The notes under the pieces were generated by a model. It was not told where the DNA came from. It did not search any database and was given only the letters and a program-made list of their open reading frames with translations. From JBCDGZ01 sp038750655 (GTDB taxonomy: Bacteria; Bacteroidota; Bacteroidia; Chitinophagales; Saprospiraceae): DNA of 55,786 nt. The stretch lies in assembly GCA_038750655.1 (NCBI GenBank), contig JBCDGZ010000032.1:1-55786 (forward strand), read 5' to 3'. The translations under genes and the position numbers were made by a program. This document shows positions 25,132 through 33,676 of the stretch, in pieces (position 1 is the first letter of the stretch; each line of letters opens with the position of its first letter).

Positions 25132-27039
25132 ATGGAACGACTCTACTCCCTGTGGCACTATAGTCTACTATTACTCGTTTTAATTCCACTACAAATGCAG
25201 GCCGAGGACTACCTCCCAGCCCGCGAAGAGGCCCAACTATTTCAACATTTATACGAAATCAACCAACAGTGGGCCCACCAGCCGGAGCGCTTTCTGATCG
25301 CCGATGCTCTCCTTACCTTCCCAGCGGATGAGGCCCGAATTCAGCTCCACCTGCAATTGGTCGAAGGCTTTTTGCGCCAGCGGCAGCCCGAGCAATTCAA
25401 CGATGCCCAATTGGCCCGCCGCCGTCATCACCTCAATGTGCTCAAGGCCTACTGGCAAGCAGCCATTTTTCCAAAAAATACAGGCCATCCCAACCGACAG
25501 CCCTATTTCGTAGACTTTCTAGGCACTGCCTGCGCCGTTGGCCACCTGCTGCGGGAAGACGGCCAGCAGGCCCTGGTCAATCGCGTGGTCAGAGAACACA
25601 ACTATTCCTATCTGGCCCAAATGCCTTATCCTGAGCTACAGGTCTGGGCGGATGCCAACGGCTTCACCCTAGCCGAGCTGGCCTGGATTCAGCCCGGCTA
25701 TGCCTATTACACCTTTGATGCCCTAGGCAATAATGGTGGGGTAGATGGCGTCGTCAATGCAATGATCAGCTCCCTAGACGATCAGGTGCTCTACGTGGCA
25801 GGTAGTTTTAGTGAAATTGATGGCCTTTCCACCGCCAACATTGCCCAATGGGACGGCGAAAGTTGGAATACCCTCAACGGCGGGGTGAATGGAGAAATCC
25901 ACGTAATGGATGTTGATGGCGATGGCAACCTCTATATTGGCGGTGAATTTGAATTGGTCGATATACCCGGCGAATTTAATATTGCCAAATGGAATGGGGA
26001 GACCTGGGAAGGCTTTCAAAATAACAAGGCCGACGGTGTGATCTACAGCCTCAAGTACACCAATTCTACGCTTTATGTGGGGGGCGAATTTGATGAAATA
26101 GGGGAGATTGCAGTAGCTAACCTCGCTTACTATCGCAGTTGGCTGGGCTGGCAAACCTTTGGCTACGCAGAGGGGCAACAATTGCAAGACTTGTTCAGCT
26201 GCAATGGTCCGGTCTATGCCCTGGAAATCGTTAATGATCAGCTATTGGTTGGTGGTAATTTTGATGAAACAGCCAGTTTAATCAACACCAGCACAACGCA
26301 AAAGATGGCTGCCGAAAACTTGGCCTACTGGGCGATTCGGGAGAGCCGCTGGCTAGGAACGCTGACCGGAGGCAATGCCCCCGTCAATTGCCTCAAATAC
26401 TATGAGGGTGCCGTTCACTTTGGCGGTAATTTGAACGAGGAGCAAAGCTTTGGCAGTGTTACAGGTGGCCTTTGGAATTATTTTGATCCCAGCTACGTGC
26501 GCCCCTACAACGAGGGCATCATCCACCGTTTCTTCTCCGGCACGTCTGATCTATTTGTCGTAGGAGGATTTGAATTCACCGATGTCATGTTCTTGTTTTA
26601 TGATGTCCGCTCTTTGGCGATCGTCAATGGGCGGTACTTGGAAGCTGTCGCAAATATCGAGGGCGATGTTCGGGCGGGGACCACCTTTCGGGGGAAGGAC
26701 ATCGTCGCAGGGAGTTTTACAGAGATTCACGGCCAGCCCATCAATGATATTGCTGTAGTGCGCTCGATATTTAGCTCCGCTAATGAGCCGATTTCCGAAG
26801 ACCAACTTCAGGTTTATCATAATGGAGAAGGATTGAGCATTAACTATGAGCTAGATGCGTCCGAGGCGCAATTTCAGCTCTATAACATGTTGGGACAACT
26901 GGTCAGCTCCACTTTATTGAGCGAGCGAATAGGGCAACAAACCCTGTCTACGCATCAACTGGCCTCCGGCGCCTACGTCTATCAGGTCGTCGCCGGAGAA
27001 CGCCGACAATCCGGCAAGATCAGCATCGTACAAAATTAG
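25132..27039 (+). CDS. T9SS-secreted beta-propeller-like protein
   Basis: A 635-residue secreted protein. A signal peptide (WHYSLLLLVLIPLQMQAEDY) is followed by an alpha-helical N-terminal part with LGTACAVGHLLREDGQ (about residues 30-210). A repeat region comes next (about 215-550) in which units such as LYVAGSFSEIDG-TANIAQWDG, LYIGGEFELV and LYVGGEFDEIG recur, as in beta-propellers. The C-terminal type A T9SS sorting domain (about 565-635) includes FQLYNMLGQLV and LASGAYVYQVVAGE. The ATG at 25132 is preferred because it gives a signal peptide. Surface or extracellular; ligand unknown. Confidence 0.82.
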   Translation: MERLYSLWHYSLLLLVLIPLQMQAEDYLPAREEAQLFQHLYEINQQWAHQPERFLIADALLTFPADEARIQLHLQLVEGFLRQRQPEQFNDAQLARRRHHLNVLKAYWQAAIFPKNTGHPNRQPYFVDFLGTACAVGHLLREDGQQALVNRVVREHNYSYLAQMPYPELQVWADANGFTLAELAWIQPGYAYYTFDALGNNGGVDGVVNAMISSLDDQVLYVAGSFSEIDGLSTANIAQWDGESWNTLNGGVNGEIHVMDVDGDGNLYIGGEFELVDIPGEFNIAKWNGETWEGFQNNKADGVIYSLKYTNSTLYVGGEFDEIGEIAVANLAYYRSWLGWQTFGYAEGQQLQDLFSCNGPVYALEIVNDQLLVGGNFDETASLINTSTTQKMAAENLAYWAIRESRWLGTLTGGNAPVNCLKYYEGAVHFGGNLNEEQSFGSVTGGLWNYFDPSYVRPYNEGIIHRFFSGTSDLFVVGGFEFTDVMFLFYDVRSLAIVNGRYLEAVANIEGDVRAGTTFRGKDIVAGSFTEIHGQPINDIAVVRSIFSSANEPISEDQLQVYHNGEGLSINYELDASEAQFQLYNMLGQLVSSTLLSERIGQQTLSTHQLASGAYVYQVVAGERRQSGKISIVQN

Positions 27040-27097
27040 TAGGTCACTGGGAGACAGCTTTTTACAAATTAATGTCAATCAATCAACAAATTGTACC

Positions 27098-27105
27098 TAC
27101 TTTTG
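27098..27105 (+). promoter_or_regulatory. -7 element of ccmB
   Basis: TACTTTTG, only seven bases before the ccmB ATG at 27113. If used, the transcript would be leaderless or nearly so. No -33 TTG at the usual distance. Confidence 0.4.
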
Positions 27106-27112
27106 CTCCCTG

Positions 27113-27772
27113 ATGAGCTTATTGAAGGAAATCGGTCCCCTTTTTTACAAAGAGTTGCTGCTCGAAATGCGACAGAAGTATGCCATCAGCGGCATCCTAC
27201 TCTACGTGCTGTCTACCGTTTTCATCGTCTACCTGTCCTTTGTGCAGGTCGAACCCAAGGTCTGGAATACCCTATTTTGGATCATCGTGCTCTTTGCCTC
27301 GGTTAATGCGATTACCAAGAGTTTTGTACAGGAAAACGGCGGGCGGCAGTTGTACTACTACAGCTTAGCCAATCCCAGCGCCATCCTGCTGTCCAAGATG
27401 CTGTACAACATCGTCTTATTGCTGGTGCTGAACCTGCTCTGCTACCTGGCCTTCGGCATCGTCGCCGGCAATCCCGTCAAAGACAGCCAGCAGTTCTTTC
27501 TGGCCCTATTCCTGGGAAGCGTCGGCTTCGCCATTACCTTTACCTTCATCTCCGCCATCTCTTCTAAAGCAAGCAACAGCGCCACCCTAATGGCCATACT
27601 CGGCTTCCCGGTGGTCATCCCTATACTGATGACGCTGGTCAAAGTTTCTGCCAATGCCCTACGGCTTTTGCAAGACACAAGCGTATGGAAAGACATTCTG
27701 ATCCTGCTGATCATCGATTGTATATTGGTGACGATGACTTTTGTGCTCTTTCCTTATCTATGGAGAGATTGA
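27113..27772 (+). CDS. ccmB: Heme exporter / cytochrome c maturation protein CcmB
   Basis: A 219-residue integral membrane protein of CcmB type with six hydrophobic helices (about residues 20-42, 48-65, 95-117, 125-147, 158-178, 190-213). The conserved N-terminal KELLLEMRQKYAISGILLYVLS and the RQLYYYSLANPSAILLSKMLYN block are present. CcmB is the permease of the CcmAB ABC complex in system I cytochrome c maturation. The ATPase CcmA is not in this window. It is followed by ccmC and ccmD-like genes on the same strand. Confidence 0.92.
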   Translation: MSLLKEIGPLFYKELLLEMRQKYAISGILLYVLSTVFIVYLSFVQVEPKVWNTLFWIIVLFASVNAITKSFVQENGGRQLYYYSLANPSAILLSKMLYNIVLLLVLNLLCYLAFGIVAGNPVKDSQQFFLALFLGSVGFAITFTFISAISSKASNSATLMAILGFPVVIPILMTLVKVSANALRLLQDTSVWKDILILLIIDCILVTMTFVLFPYLWRD

Positions 27773-27893
27773 AGGATTTTTGGGGAAAAAGTGCAATTTT
27801 TTTGACTTTTTTTCGTAAATGATAAGTGATTGTGGATCAATTGATTGTAGGATATGAAACCAGCCCTAATCCAAGATAAATGAAGTAAAAAAC

Positions 27894-28946
27894 ATGAAAA
27901 AAAATTGGTGGAAAATACTAGGCGTTCTACTACTGCTCTACACCATTCTCGCCGGAATGCTGGTACCGCTCAAGCCGGGCATTACGAGGATCAATCCCAA
28001 CCGCGCCGCCGCAGGCGAGTCGGTAACCATTAGCATCAATGGCTATAATACGCATTTTGCTCAAGGGAACGAAGGTATCCGGGCTTGGCTGAAGCTGGAC
28101 GACCGGCGAAGCCTCGAAGCCAATAACATCTTTGTGGAAAACGATGGCTTGATGCATGCTACCTTCGCCCTGCCCCAAAACTTGCCGTCAACCGATAAGG
28201 TTATTCCGATGTCTTTGATTGTAGATAATAGTATCGACGGTGCTAGTGTCCTGCCAGACGCGGTATTCATCAGCCAAAGCCAGATCGATAGTGTGCAAGG
28301 GGCGCGGTTGATGCCGCCCAGGCCAATTGATGGGCTGAACAGTTTCGAGGGGATGACTTTTCCTTATCGGAATATCTTAGTGGAAAGCATTCGGAATATG
28401 TATTTCCATGTGCCGTTGTGGTTTGGGATGATTCTGATCTTTGCGCTCGCCGTATATTACAATTGGCGGTACTTACAGAGCGGTGATGCCAATGCCGATC
28501 TAAAGGGCCTCAGCTTGATTAGGGTAGGGGTGCTATACGGCATCCTAGGATTGGCCACGGGGGCGCTCTGGGCGCGGTTTACCTGGGGGCAGTATTGGAG
28601 TTGGGATGTTAAGCAAAATATGTCGGCCGTAGCTATGCTGATCTATCTGGCCTATTTCGTACTGCGGGGAGCGATGGATGATCGGGAAAAACAGGCTCGG
28701 CTATCTGCTGTCTACAGCATTTTTGCCTTTGCCGCTTTGATCCCTTTACTCTTTGTTATTCCACGGTTGACGGATAGTTTACACCCTGGGAATGGTGGAA
28801 ATCCCGGTTTTGGAGGAGATGATTTAGACAATACGATGCGGATGGTTTTTTACCCGGCGATTATAGGTTGGACGTTGTTTGGCCTGTGGATCGCACAGCT
28901 TTTTTACCGCAAGGATCGGCTGCTGGAAAAGCTCTACGAAAACTGA
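27894..28946 (+). CDS. ccmC: CcmC/CcsA-type cytochrome c biogenesis protein with extra periplasmic domain
   Basis: A 350-residue protein. The C-terminal part (about residues 155-345) is a CcmC-type heme-handling membrane domain with the Trp-rich motif WGQYWSWDVKQN, a His in the helix start FHVPLWFGM and another in DSLHPGNGG as likely heme ligands. Unusually, a first helix (about 5-25) is followed by about 130 periplasmic residues that look like a beta-sandwich (RAAAGESVTISINGYNTHF). Typical CcmC proteins are about 220-240 residues. It sits between ccmB and a ccmD-like gene. Confidence 0.88.
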   Translation: MKKNWWKILGVLLLLYTILAGMLVPLKPGITRINPNRAAAGESVTISINGYNTHFAQGNEGIRAWLKLDDRRSLEANNIFVENDGLMHATFALPQNLPSTDKVIPMSLIVDNSIDGASVLPDAVFISQSQIDSVQGARLMPPRPIDGLNSFEGMTFPYRNILVESIRNMYFHVPLWFGMILIFALAVYYNWRYLQSGDANADLKGLSLIRVGVLYGILGLATGALWARFTWGQYWSWDVKQNMSAVAMLIYLAYFVLRGAMDDREKQARLSAVYSIFAFAALIPLLFVIPRLTDSLHPGNGGNPGFGGDDLDNTMRMVFYPAIIGWTLFGLWIAQLFYRKDRLLEKLYEN

Positions 28947-29026
28947 TTCTGAGCTGTGAATAAAAAATGAGGTATTGATTTGTATAAATTGAAAAATAAA
29001 GCGAGTTTTACCGCCGAAAATTGGCC

Positions 29027-29242
29027 ATGAAAAAGTACTATTTTTTTCTCCTGTTCTGGATAATTGGAATCACCGAAGCACTGGCTGATTCGGGTGCCTA
29101 TAATGAGATGATGTATAGCTCTGGCAAAATCTATGTTGTCCTGGGTGTTATTCTTATCATGTTTGTAGGGATCATCGCTTATCTGATTTATCTGGATAGG
29201 AAACTAACCAAATTAGAAAATCAAATTAATTACGATGACTAA
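29027..29242 (+). CDS. Small CcmD-like membrane protein
   Basis: A 71-residue protein with a signal-like N-terminus (YYFFLLFWIIGITEALA), one membrane helix (about residues 33-55, KIYVVLGVILIMFVGIIAYLIYLD) and a basic end. This is the layout and size of CcmD, which helps release holo-CcmE from CcmABC in system I. Position right after the ccmC-like gene supports the call; sequence conservation in CcmD is low. The ATG at 29027 is preferred to a TTG six bases earlier. Its last 8 bases overlap the glutamate dehydrogenase start. Confidence 0.75.
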   Translation: MKKYYFFLLFWIIGITEALADSGAYNEMMYSSGKIYVVLGVILIMFVGIIAYLIYLDRKLTKLENQINYDD

Positions 29243-30665
29243 AAAGCAGCAAGTTCACAACGGTGGCTTCCTCGATAGTGTCAATCGCAACTTTGATAAA
29301 GCTGCGGCGCACTCGGGTTTGCCCAAAGGACTACTCGCCCAAATCAGAGCCTGCAATTCTGTTTATCAGATGCGCTTTCCTGTTAAAATTGGTAATGAAT
29401 ACCAGGTAATCGAGGCTTATCGTGTACAGCACAGCCACCACCGGGCTCCTACTAAGGGTGGAATTCGCTACAGCCAAAAGGTAACACAGGAAGAAGTTAT
29501 GGCCCTGGCCACCTTAATGACCTATAAATGTGCTATCGTTGATGTTCCCTTTGGCGGGGCGAAAGGTGGAGTGAAAATCTCTCCCCGCGAATACAATGCT
29601 GCTCAGCTACAAAAAATTACCCGCCGATATACCGCAGAATTGATCCGTAAAAACTTTATTGGCCCCGGTATTGATGTTCCGGCACCTGATTACGGAACGG
29701 GAGCTCGCGAAATGGCTTGGATTCTGGATACTTACACTACTTTTAGAGGTAATGAGATTGATGCGGCGGGTTGTGTGACTGGAAAGCCGGTTAGTCAGAA
29801 TGGTATCCGTGGAAGAACGGAGGCAACAGGACGTGGAGTATTCTACGCGTTGAAGGAAGCCTGTAGTTATGCGGATGATATGAAAGTGCTGGGATTAGAG
29901 CCTGGCCTGGAAGGCAAAACGATGGCTATTCAAGGACTAGGAAATGTTGGACAACACACTGGATTGATCTGCCAGAACGAAGGAGGGGTAAAAGTCATCT
30001 GCGTAGCGGAATACGATGGAGCCATCTACAGTGAAAATGGCATCGACATTAAGGCACTGCTCAAGTATAAGAAGGAAAAAGGATCCATCCTCGGTTTCCC
30101 CGGTACCAAGACCATGGAAAATCGGAAGAAGGTCCTGGAGGTCGATTGTGACATCCTGGTGCCTGCGGCGCTCGAAAACCAGATTCGTGTCGATAACGCT
30201 GATCGAGTCAAAGCCAAGATCATCGCCGAGGCGGCCAACGGCCCGGTGACAGCAGACGCCGAGGAAATCCTGCTGAAAAAGAAGATCATGATTATCCCCG
30301 ATATGTACATTAATGCTGGCGGGGTAACTGTCTCCTACTTCGAGTGGCTGAAAAACCTTCAGCACCACCGCTTTGGTCGGATGGAGAAACAATACAACCA
30401 ACAAGTTTTTGAACGTTTTGTCGATCTTGTAGAAGGTAAGACGGGCAAGGTGATCGGTGCCAAAGAAAAGCAGTTCCTGACCAAGGGAGCTGATGAAATC
30501 GATCTGGTGCGTTCTGGCTTGCAGGAAACGATGAATAATGCCTACCAACAGATTCGCGAAATCTACAAGCGTCGTAAGAAAGTAGAAGACCTGCGTACGG
30601 CGGCTTTCCTCAGCGCGCTTAACAAAATCAGCAGCGATTATTTGGCTTTGGGAGTTTTTCCATAA
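29235..30665 (+). CDS. Glu/Leu/Phe/Val dehydrogenase (glutamate dehydrogenase type)
   Basis: A 476-residue protein. It has the substrate-binding APTKGGIRYS and the active-site Lys segment TYKCAIVDVPFGGAKGGV. It also has APDYGTGAREMAWILD, a Rossmann motif GLGNVGQHTG, and AAANGP-like IIAEAANGPVTADAEEIL with NAGGVTVSYFEWLKN. It catalyses reversible oxidative deamination of glutamate or a related amino acid; cofactor preference cannot be settled by eye. The overlap with the ccmD-like gene suggests co-transcription, and a strong hairpin follows. An Lrp-type regulator lies next door. Confidence 0.93.
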   Translation: MTKKQQVHNGGFLDSVNRNFDKAAAHSGLPKGLLAQIRACNSVYQMRFPVKIGNEYQVIEAYRVQHSHHRAPTKGGIRYSQKVTQEEVMALATLMTYKCAIVDVPFGGAKGGVKISPREYNAAQLQKITRRYTAELIRKNFIGPGIDVPAPDYGTGAREMAWILDTYTTFRGNEIDAAGCVTGKPVSQNGIRGRTEATGRGVFYALKEACSYADDMKVLGLEPGLEGKTMAIQGLGNVGQHTGLICQNEGGVKVICVAEYDGAIYSENGIDIKALLKYKKEKGSILGFPGTKTMENRKKVLEVDCDILVPAALENQIRVDNADRVKAKIIAEAANGPVTADAEEILLKKKIMIIPDMYINAGGVTVSYFEWLKNLQHHRFGRMEKQYNQQVFERFVDLVEGKTGKVIGAKEKQFLTKGADEIDLVRSGLQETMNNAYQQIREIYKRRKKVEDLRTAAFLSALNKISSDYLALGVFP

Positions 30666-30683
30666 CAAAGTCCTCTTCTATAG

Positions 30684-30713
30684 AGTGGGTGAAGCCCCGA
30701 GGCTTCACCCACT
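30684..30713 (+). terminator. Hairpin after glutamate dehydrogenase
   Basis: Perfect 13-bp arms (30684-30696 and 30701-30713, AGTGGGTGAAGCC and its complement) enclose a CCGA loop, 18 bases after the stop codon. No T-run follows, so this may be a processing or stability hairpin rather than a classical terminator. Confidence 0.6.
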
Positions 30714-30787
30714 TCCACTCACAAAATTTTGTTGTCCTTTATTTGTTTAAATTAATGTAAAGGCAAATTAATAAAGGTTTTTCACGT

Positions 30788-30832
30788 AAATTTTTGCAAT
30801 TTATTTTTTAATAAATATATTTGCAAAAATTT
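30788..30832. promoter_or_regulatory. Promoter and palindromic operator of the lrp gene
   Basis: The promoter is TTG (30794-30796), 19 bases, TATATTTG (30816-30823), with the start codon at 30852. Exactly over it lie perfect 12-bp inverted arms AAATTTTTGCAA (30788-30799) and TTGCAAAAATTT (30821-30832). The left arm covers -33 and the right covers -7, so a bound dimer would block the promoter. This is the layout expected for Lrp autoregulation. Confidence 0.7.
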
Positions 30833-30851
30833 TTAACAACCACCCGAAAGC

Positions 30852-31331
30852 ATGTCAGAAAGCAATAAACTAGATAAGATTGATCTGAAAATTCTGAAGA
30901 TATTACAAGAGAATAGTAAGATTACGAACCTGGATTTATCCAAGAAAATTGGCCTCTCACCAGCCCCAACGCTCGAACGCGTCAAGAAGCTGGAACAATC
31001 TGGAGTCATTGAAAGCTACCACGCACAGGTCAATTCCCAATCCATTGGCTTGAGTGTAAAAACCTTCGTGCTGGTCTCCTTGGCCTGGCAAAAGGAAAAT
31101 GCCCTCAATCATTTCCTTGATAAGATTAAGGTGATCGAAGAAATTACAGAATGCTACATCATCACTGGTGAAGCCGACTTCCTCATTAAGATCGTCTGTA
31201 AGGATATTCCTACTTATGAGAAACTGCTCTTCAAAACCCTCTCTCAGATTGAAGAAATCGAACGCTTGAAGACCCTGATGACCCTGTCTACAGTTAAAGA
31301 TTCAAAGTTGCTCCCATATCGGTACGAATAA
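30852..31331 (+). CDS. Lrp/AsnC family transcriptional regulator
   Basis: A 159-residue protein with an N-terminal winged helix-turn-helix (about residues 8-55, LDKIDLKILKILQENSKITNLDLSKK in pieces, LSPAPTLERVKKLEQSGVI). A C-terminal RAM/AsnC ligand domain follows (about 70-150), with VLVSLAWQ, ITECYIITGEADFLIKIVCKD and LMTLSTVKDSKLLP. Lrp proteins sense amino acids and regulate amino acid metabolism. The flanking glutamate dehydrogenase is a plausible target, and the palindrome over its own promoter suggests autoregulation. TraB/GumN starts directly after its stop. Confidence 0.95.
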   Translation: MSESNKLDKIDLKILKILQENSKITNLDLSKKIGLSPAPTLERVKKLEQSGVIESYHAQVNSQSIGLSVKTFVLVSLAWQKENALNHFLDKIKVIEEITECYIITGEADFLIKIVCKDIPTYEKLLFKTLSQIEEIERLKTLMTLSTVKDSKLLPYRYE

Positions 31332-32138
31332 TTGAAGGCCAAGCAGAATACCTTGTTGTGGAAGATTGAAGGAGGCTATTTACCTGCTCCTTCTTACCTC
31401 TTTGGCACCATGCATGTCAAAGACCAAAGAGCTTTTGGAATGATCGATGAGGTGCACGCCTGTATTCGAGAGTGCAATGCCTTTGCTACCGAGTTCAATC
31501 TCGAAGAGGCCAATCACCGCCTGGCCGCCAATATCATGGACCTCCCCGATGGGCAGACCCTCGATCAGTTGATTAAGCCCAAGGTGTACAAAAAATTGCA
31601 GAAAATCTTCCGGAAAGCCACTGGGCTGGACCTCGCACTTTTCAATAAAAGCAAGCCCCTTTTGATTACCAATCTCCTCAGCGAGCGTATCCTCTCCGAA
31701 GATATGCCCGATTCGCTGGATGCCAGCCTGTGGCAGTACGCTCGAGAGCAGGGGAAAATTGTTTTGGGTATTGAAACCTACGAGGAGCAGCTGGCTATTA
31801 TGGAAAAAATTCCGCTGGATTACCAAGTGCAGTCGCTCATTTGGGCCGGTAAGCACTTCAAGCGGTTTCGACGGCAGCTGATCAAGATGACGGAGCAGTA
31901 CGAGGAGGCCAATATCAGTAAGCTCTACAAGGCGGCGCGCAAGAGTGCCAAGGGGTTGCGTAGGGTGATGATCTATGATCGCAATGTCGTTATGGCCGAC
32001 CGCATCGAGCAGATTGCAGCGGAGCAGTCGCTCTTTGCCGCCGTTGGGGCCGGCCACCTGGGGGGGAAGAAAGGCGTACTGCGCCTGCTCAAGCACAAGG
32101 GATTTGTCGTTTCTCCAGTATCGGCAGTGGCTTCTTAA
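31332..32138 (+). CDS. TraB/GumN family protein
   Basis: A 268-residue protein beginning at a TTG that immediately follows the lrp stop codon. It shows the family signatures SYLFGTMHVKD near the N-terminus, GIETYEEQLAIME in the middle and AVGAGHLGGKKGVLRLLKHKGF at the C-terminus, including the GxxH and E-x-x-E-Q type residues proposed to bind metal. TraB/GumN proteins are related to Tiki proteases. There is no clear signal peptide, so the protein may be cytoplasmic. The zero-base spacing suggests translation coupled to lrp. Confidence 0.87.
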   Translation: MKAKQNTLLWKIEGGYLPAPSYLFGTMHVKDQRAFGMIDEVHACIRECNAFATEFNLEEANHRLAANIMDLPDGQTLDQLIKPKVYKKLQKIFRKATGLDLALFNKSKPLLITNLLSERILSEDMPDSLDASLWQYAREQGKIVLGIETYEEQLAIMEKIPLDYQVQSLIWAGKHFKRFRRQLIKMTEQYEEANISKLYKAARKSAKGLRRVMIYDRNVVMADRIEQIAAEQSLFAAVGAGHLGGKKGVLRLLKHKGFVVSPVSAVAS

Positions 32139-32158
32139 GATTGTTCCAGGCGATCAGA

Positions 32159-32189
32159 TTCCGACATTATTACATCATTTTCCGACATT
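32159..32189. promoter_or_regulatory. Direct repeat upstream of the AraC-family gene
   Basis: TTCCGACATT occurs at 32159-32168 and again at 32180-32189, exactly 21 bases apart (two helical turns), about 130-160 bases before the AraC start. AraC-family proteins often bind such direct repeats. Assignment to this regulator is inference. Confidence 0.45.
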
Positions 32190-32318
32190 TTTATATCTAA
32201 GCTCCCGCTCACATGTAGCATTTTTGCAGCGAATTTTAACAGCCCCCTCGACATCGAAAAATCGTCTACACATAACATTGAGTACCGTCCGCCTAGCAGT
32301 GATTTCTATCTGGATAAG

Positions 32319-33119
32319 ATGGAAATGATCTACGATAGGGCCCAGGGGCTGTCGGATGTATTGCACCGACACGACTATTATACTGTCCTCTTCATCAAGG
32401 TTGCCGAAGGAAAACACATCGTTGATTATCAGCAATTTGATCTGGAAGGAATGGAGGTATTCTTCGTCAGTCCCGGGCAAGTTCATCAGGTCGTTCTTAC
32501 TGAGCGTCCCGAGGGCTGGGTGTTTACCTTCTCCCGCGATTTCCTCATCCAAAATAATATCCCCGAAAGCTTTATTTCCAACATCAACCTGTTCAGAACC
32601 ATCGGCGATAATCCACCTCTTCGACTCGATCAGCCTACCTATGAACGCCTTTTAAGAATCGTGAAAGAAATGGAAACCTGTCTGCCCGGAGAGTTGACCT
32701 ACAGGCGGCGGGCCCTGGGGGCGCTACTCCAATTGTTTCTCATCTATTGCAACAATAGCTCGACTTTGGATCGCTCGCAGCTAGATGAGGAAACCAGCGG
32801 CATCTGCATACTCCGGGATTTTAAGCAACTGGTAGAGAATCGGTACAGCAAATGGCACAAAGTCAATCAGTATGCTTCTGAAATTAGCATTACCCCCAAG
32901 CACCTCAGCCAAACGGTAAAGAAACTGACGGGCAAGTCCGCCAAAGAACTCATCCAAAATCGATTGGTGCTGGAAGCCAAGCGATTATTATTACATACTA
33001 CCTTGAGCATCAAGGAGATTGCTTATAGGATAGGATTTGAAGAACCTCTGCACTTTAGCAGTTTCTTCAAAAAGAACGTGGGATTTTCCCCCTCTAAATT
33101 CAGAGAAGAAAAAAAATAA
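32319..33119 (+). CDS. AraC family transcriptional regulator
   Basis: A 266-residue protein. The N-terminal cupin-like ligand domain (about residues 10-100, HDYYTVLFIKVAEGKHIVDYQ, VFFVSPGQVHQVVL) is followed by a C-terminal AraC DNA-binding domain (about 165-265) with two HTH motifs (YASEISITPKHLSQTVKKLTGKSAKELI; SIKEIAYRIGFEEPLHFSSFFKK). A second ATG six bases on is possible. The DMT transporter starts 11 bases after the stop, so it is likely co-transcribed and a target. Confidence 0.93.
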   Translation: MEMIYDRAQGLSDVLHRHDYYTVLFIKVAEGKHIVDYQQFDLEGMEVFFVSPGQVHQVVLTERPEGWVFTFSRDFLIQNNIPESFISNINLFRTIGDNPPLRLDQPTYERLLRIVKEMETCLPGELTYRRRALGALLQLFLIYCNNSSTLDRSQLDEETSGICILRDFKQLVENRYSKWHKVNQYASEISITPKHLSQTVKKLTGKSAKELIQNRLVLEAKRLLLHTTLSIKEIAYRIGFEEPLHFSSFFKKNVGFSPSKFREEKK

Positions 33120-33130
33120 ATCTACACTCC

Positions 33131-33580
33131 ATGAAAACTTTTTATCTGTTACTCGGCCTGGCTGTGCTCTCCGGAGCCATACTGCCCATTCAGGCGGCCT
33201 TGAATGCCAAAATGGGAAAAGCCGTCGGTGATCCGGTTTACGCCGCATTGATTTCCTTTATTGTCGGCTCTGTGGGGCTTTTAATCTATTGCCTGGTGAC
33301 TAAGGTCGAACTGGCGCAGATCAGCAATTCGACCTCTGTACCCTGGACGGTGTGGACCGCTGGCTTACTGGGGGCTTTTTATGTCGCAGCTACTATTATT
33401 TTGGTCCCCCGGATCGGCACGGCCCTGACCTTTGGGCTGGTCATCGCTGGACAGCTGACCGTATCGCTTTTACTGGATCATTTTGGCTGGTTGGGCCTAC
33501 CGGTGCACAGCTTCAACTGGCCGAGGCTCGCTGGCATCCTCTTGATTATTGGTGGGGTGTTGCTCATTAGAAATTTCTAG
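33131..33580 (+). CDS. DMT-type transporter, DUF606/YdcZ family
   Basis: A 149-residue membrane protein with five hydrophobic helices and the family start SGAILPIQAALNAKMGKAVGDPVYAALISFIVGS in pieces (PIQAALNAKMG, AALISFIVG). DUF606 proteins are short half-size members of the drug/metabolite transporter superfamily, probably working as dimers. The direction and substrate are unknown. It follows the AraC regulator by 11 bases. Confidence 0.9.
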   Translation: MKTFYLLLGLAVLSGAILPIQAALNAKMGKAVGDPVYAALISFIVGSVGLLIYCLVTKVELAQISNSTSVPWTVWTAGLLGAFYVAATIILVPRIGTALTFGLVIAGQLTVSLLLDHFGWLGLPVHSFNWPRLAGILLIIGGVLLIRNF

Positions 33581-33617
33581 GGGCGCTCACCAATACAAGT
33601 TTTAGCAGACATTGTAT

Positions 33618-33625
33618 TATTTTTG
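33618..33625 (+). promoter_or_regulatory. -7 element of the 33.7 kb gene
   Basis: TATTTTTG, 51 bases before the ATG at 33677. No -33 TTG at the usual distance. Confidence 0.35.
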
Positions 33626-33676
33626 AACTACAACAGGCGCTTCCGGCGTTTCTAATAGGTCAACAAATTCAATGCA

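Noticed and set aside
29937..30668. 243-codon minus-strand ORF opposite glutamate dehydrogenase
   Set aside because: The plus-strand gene is conserved throughout; the antisense translation shows no domain or signal.
31380..32096. 238-codon minus-strand ORF opposite TraB/GumN
   Set aside because: Shadow of the conserved plus-strand gene.
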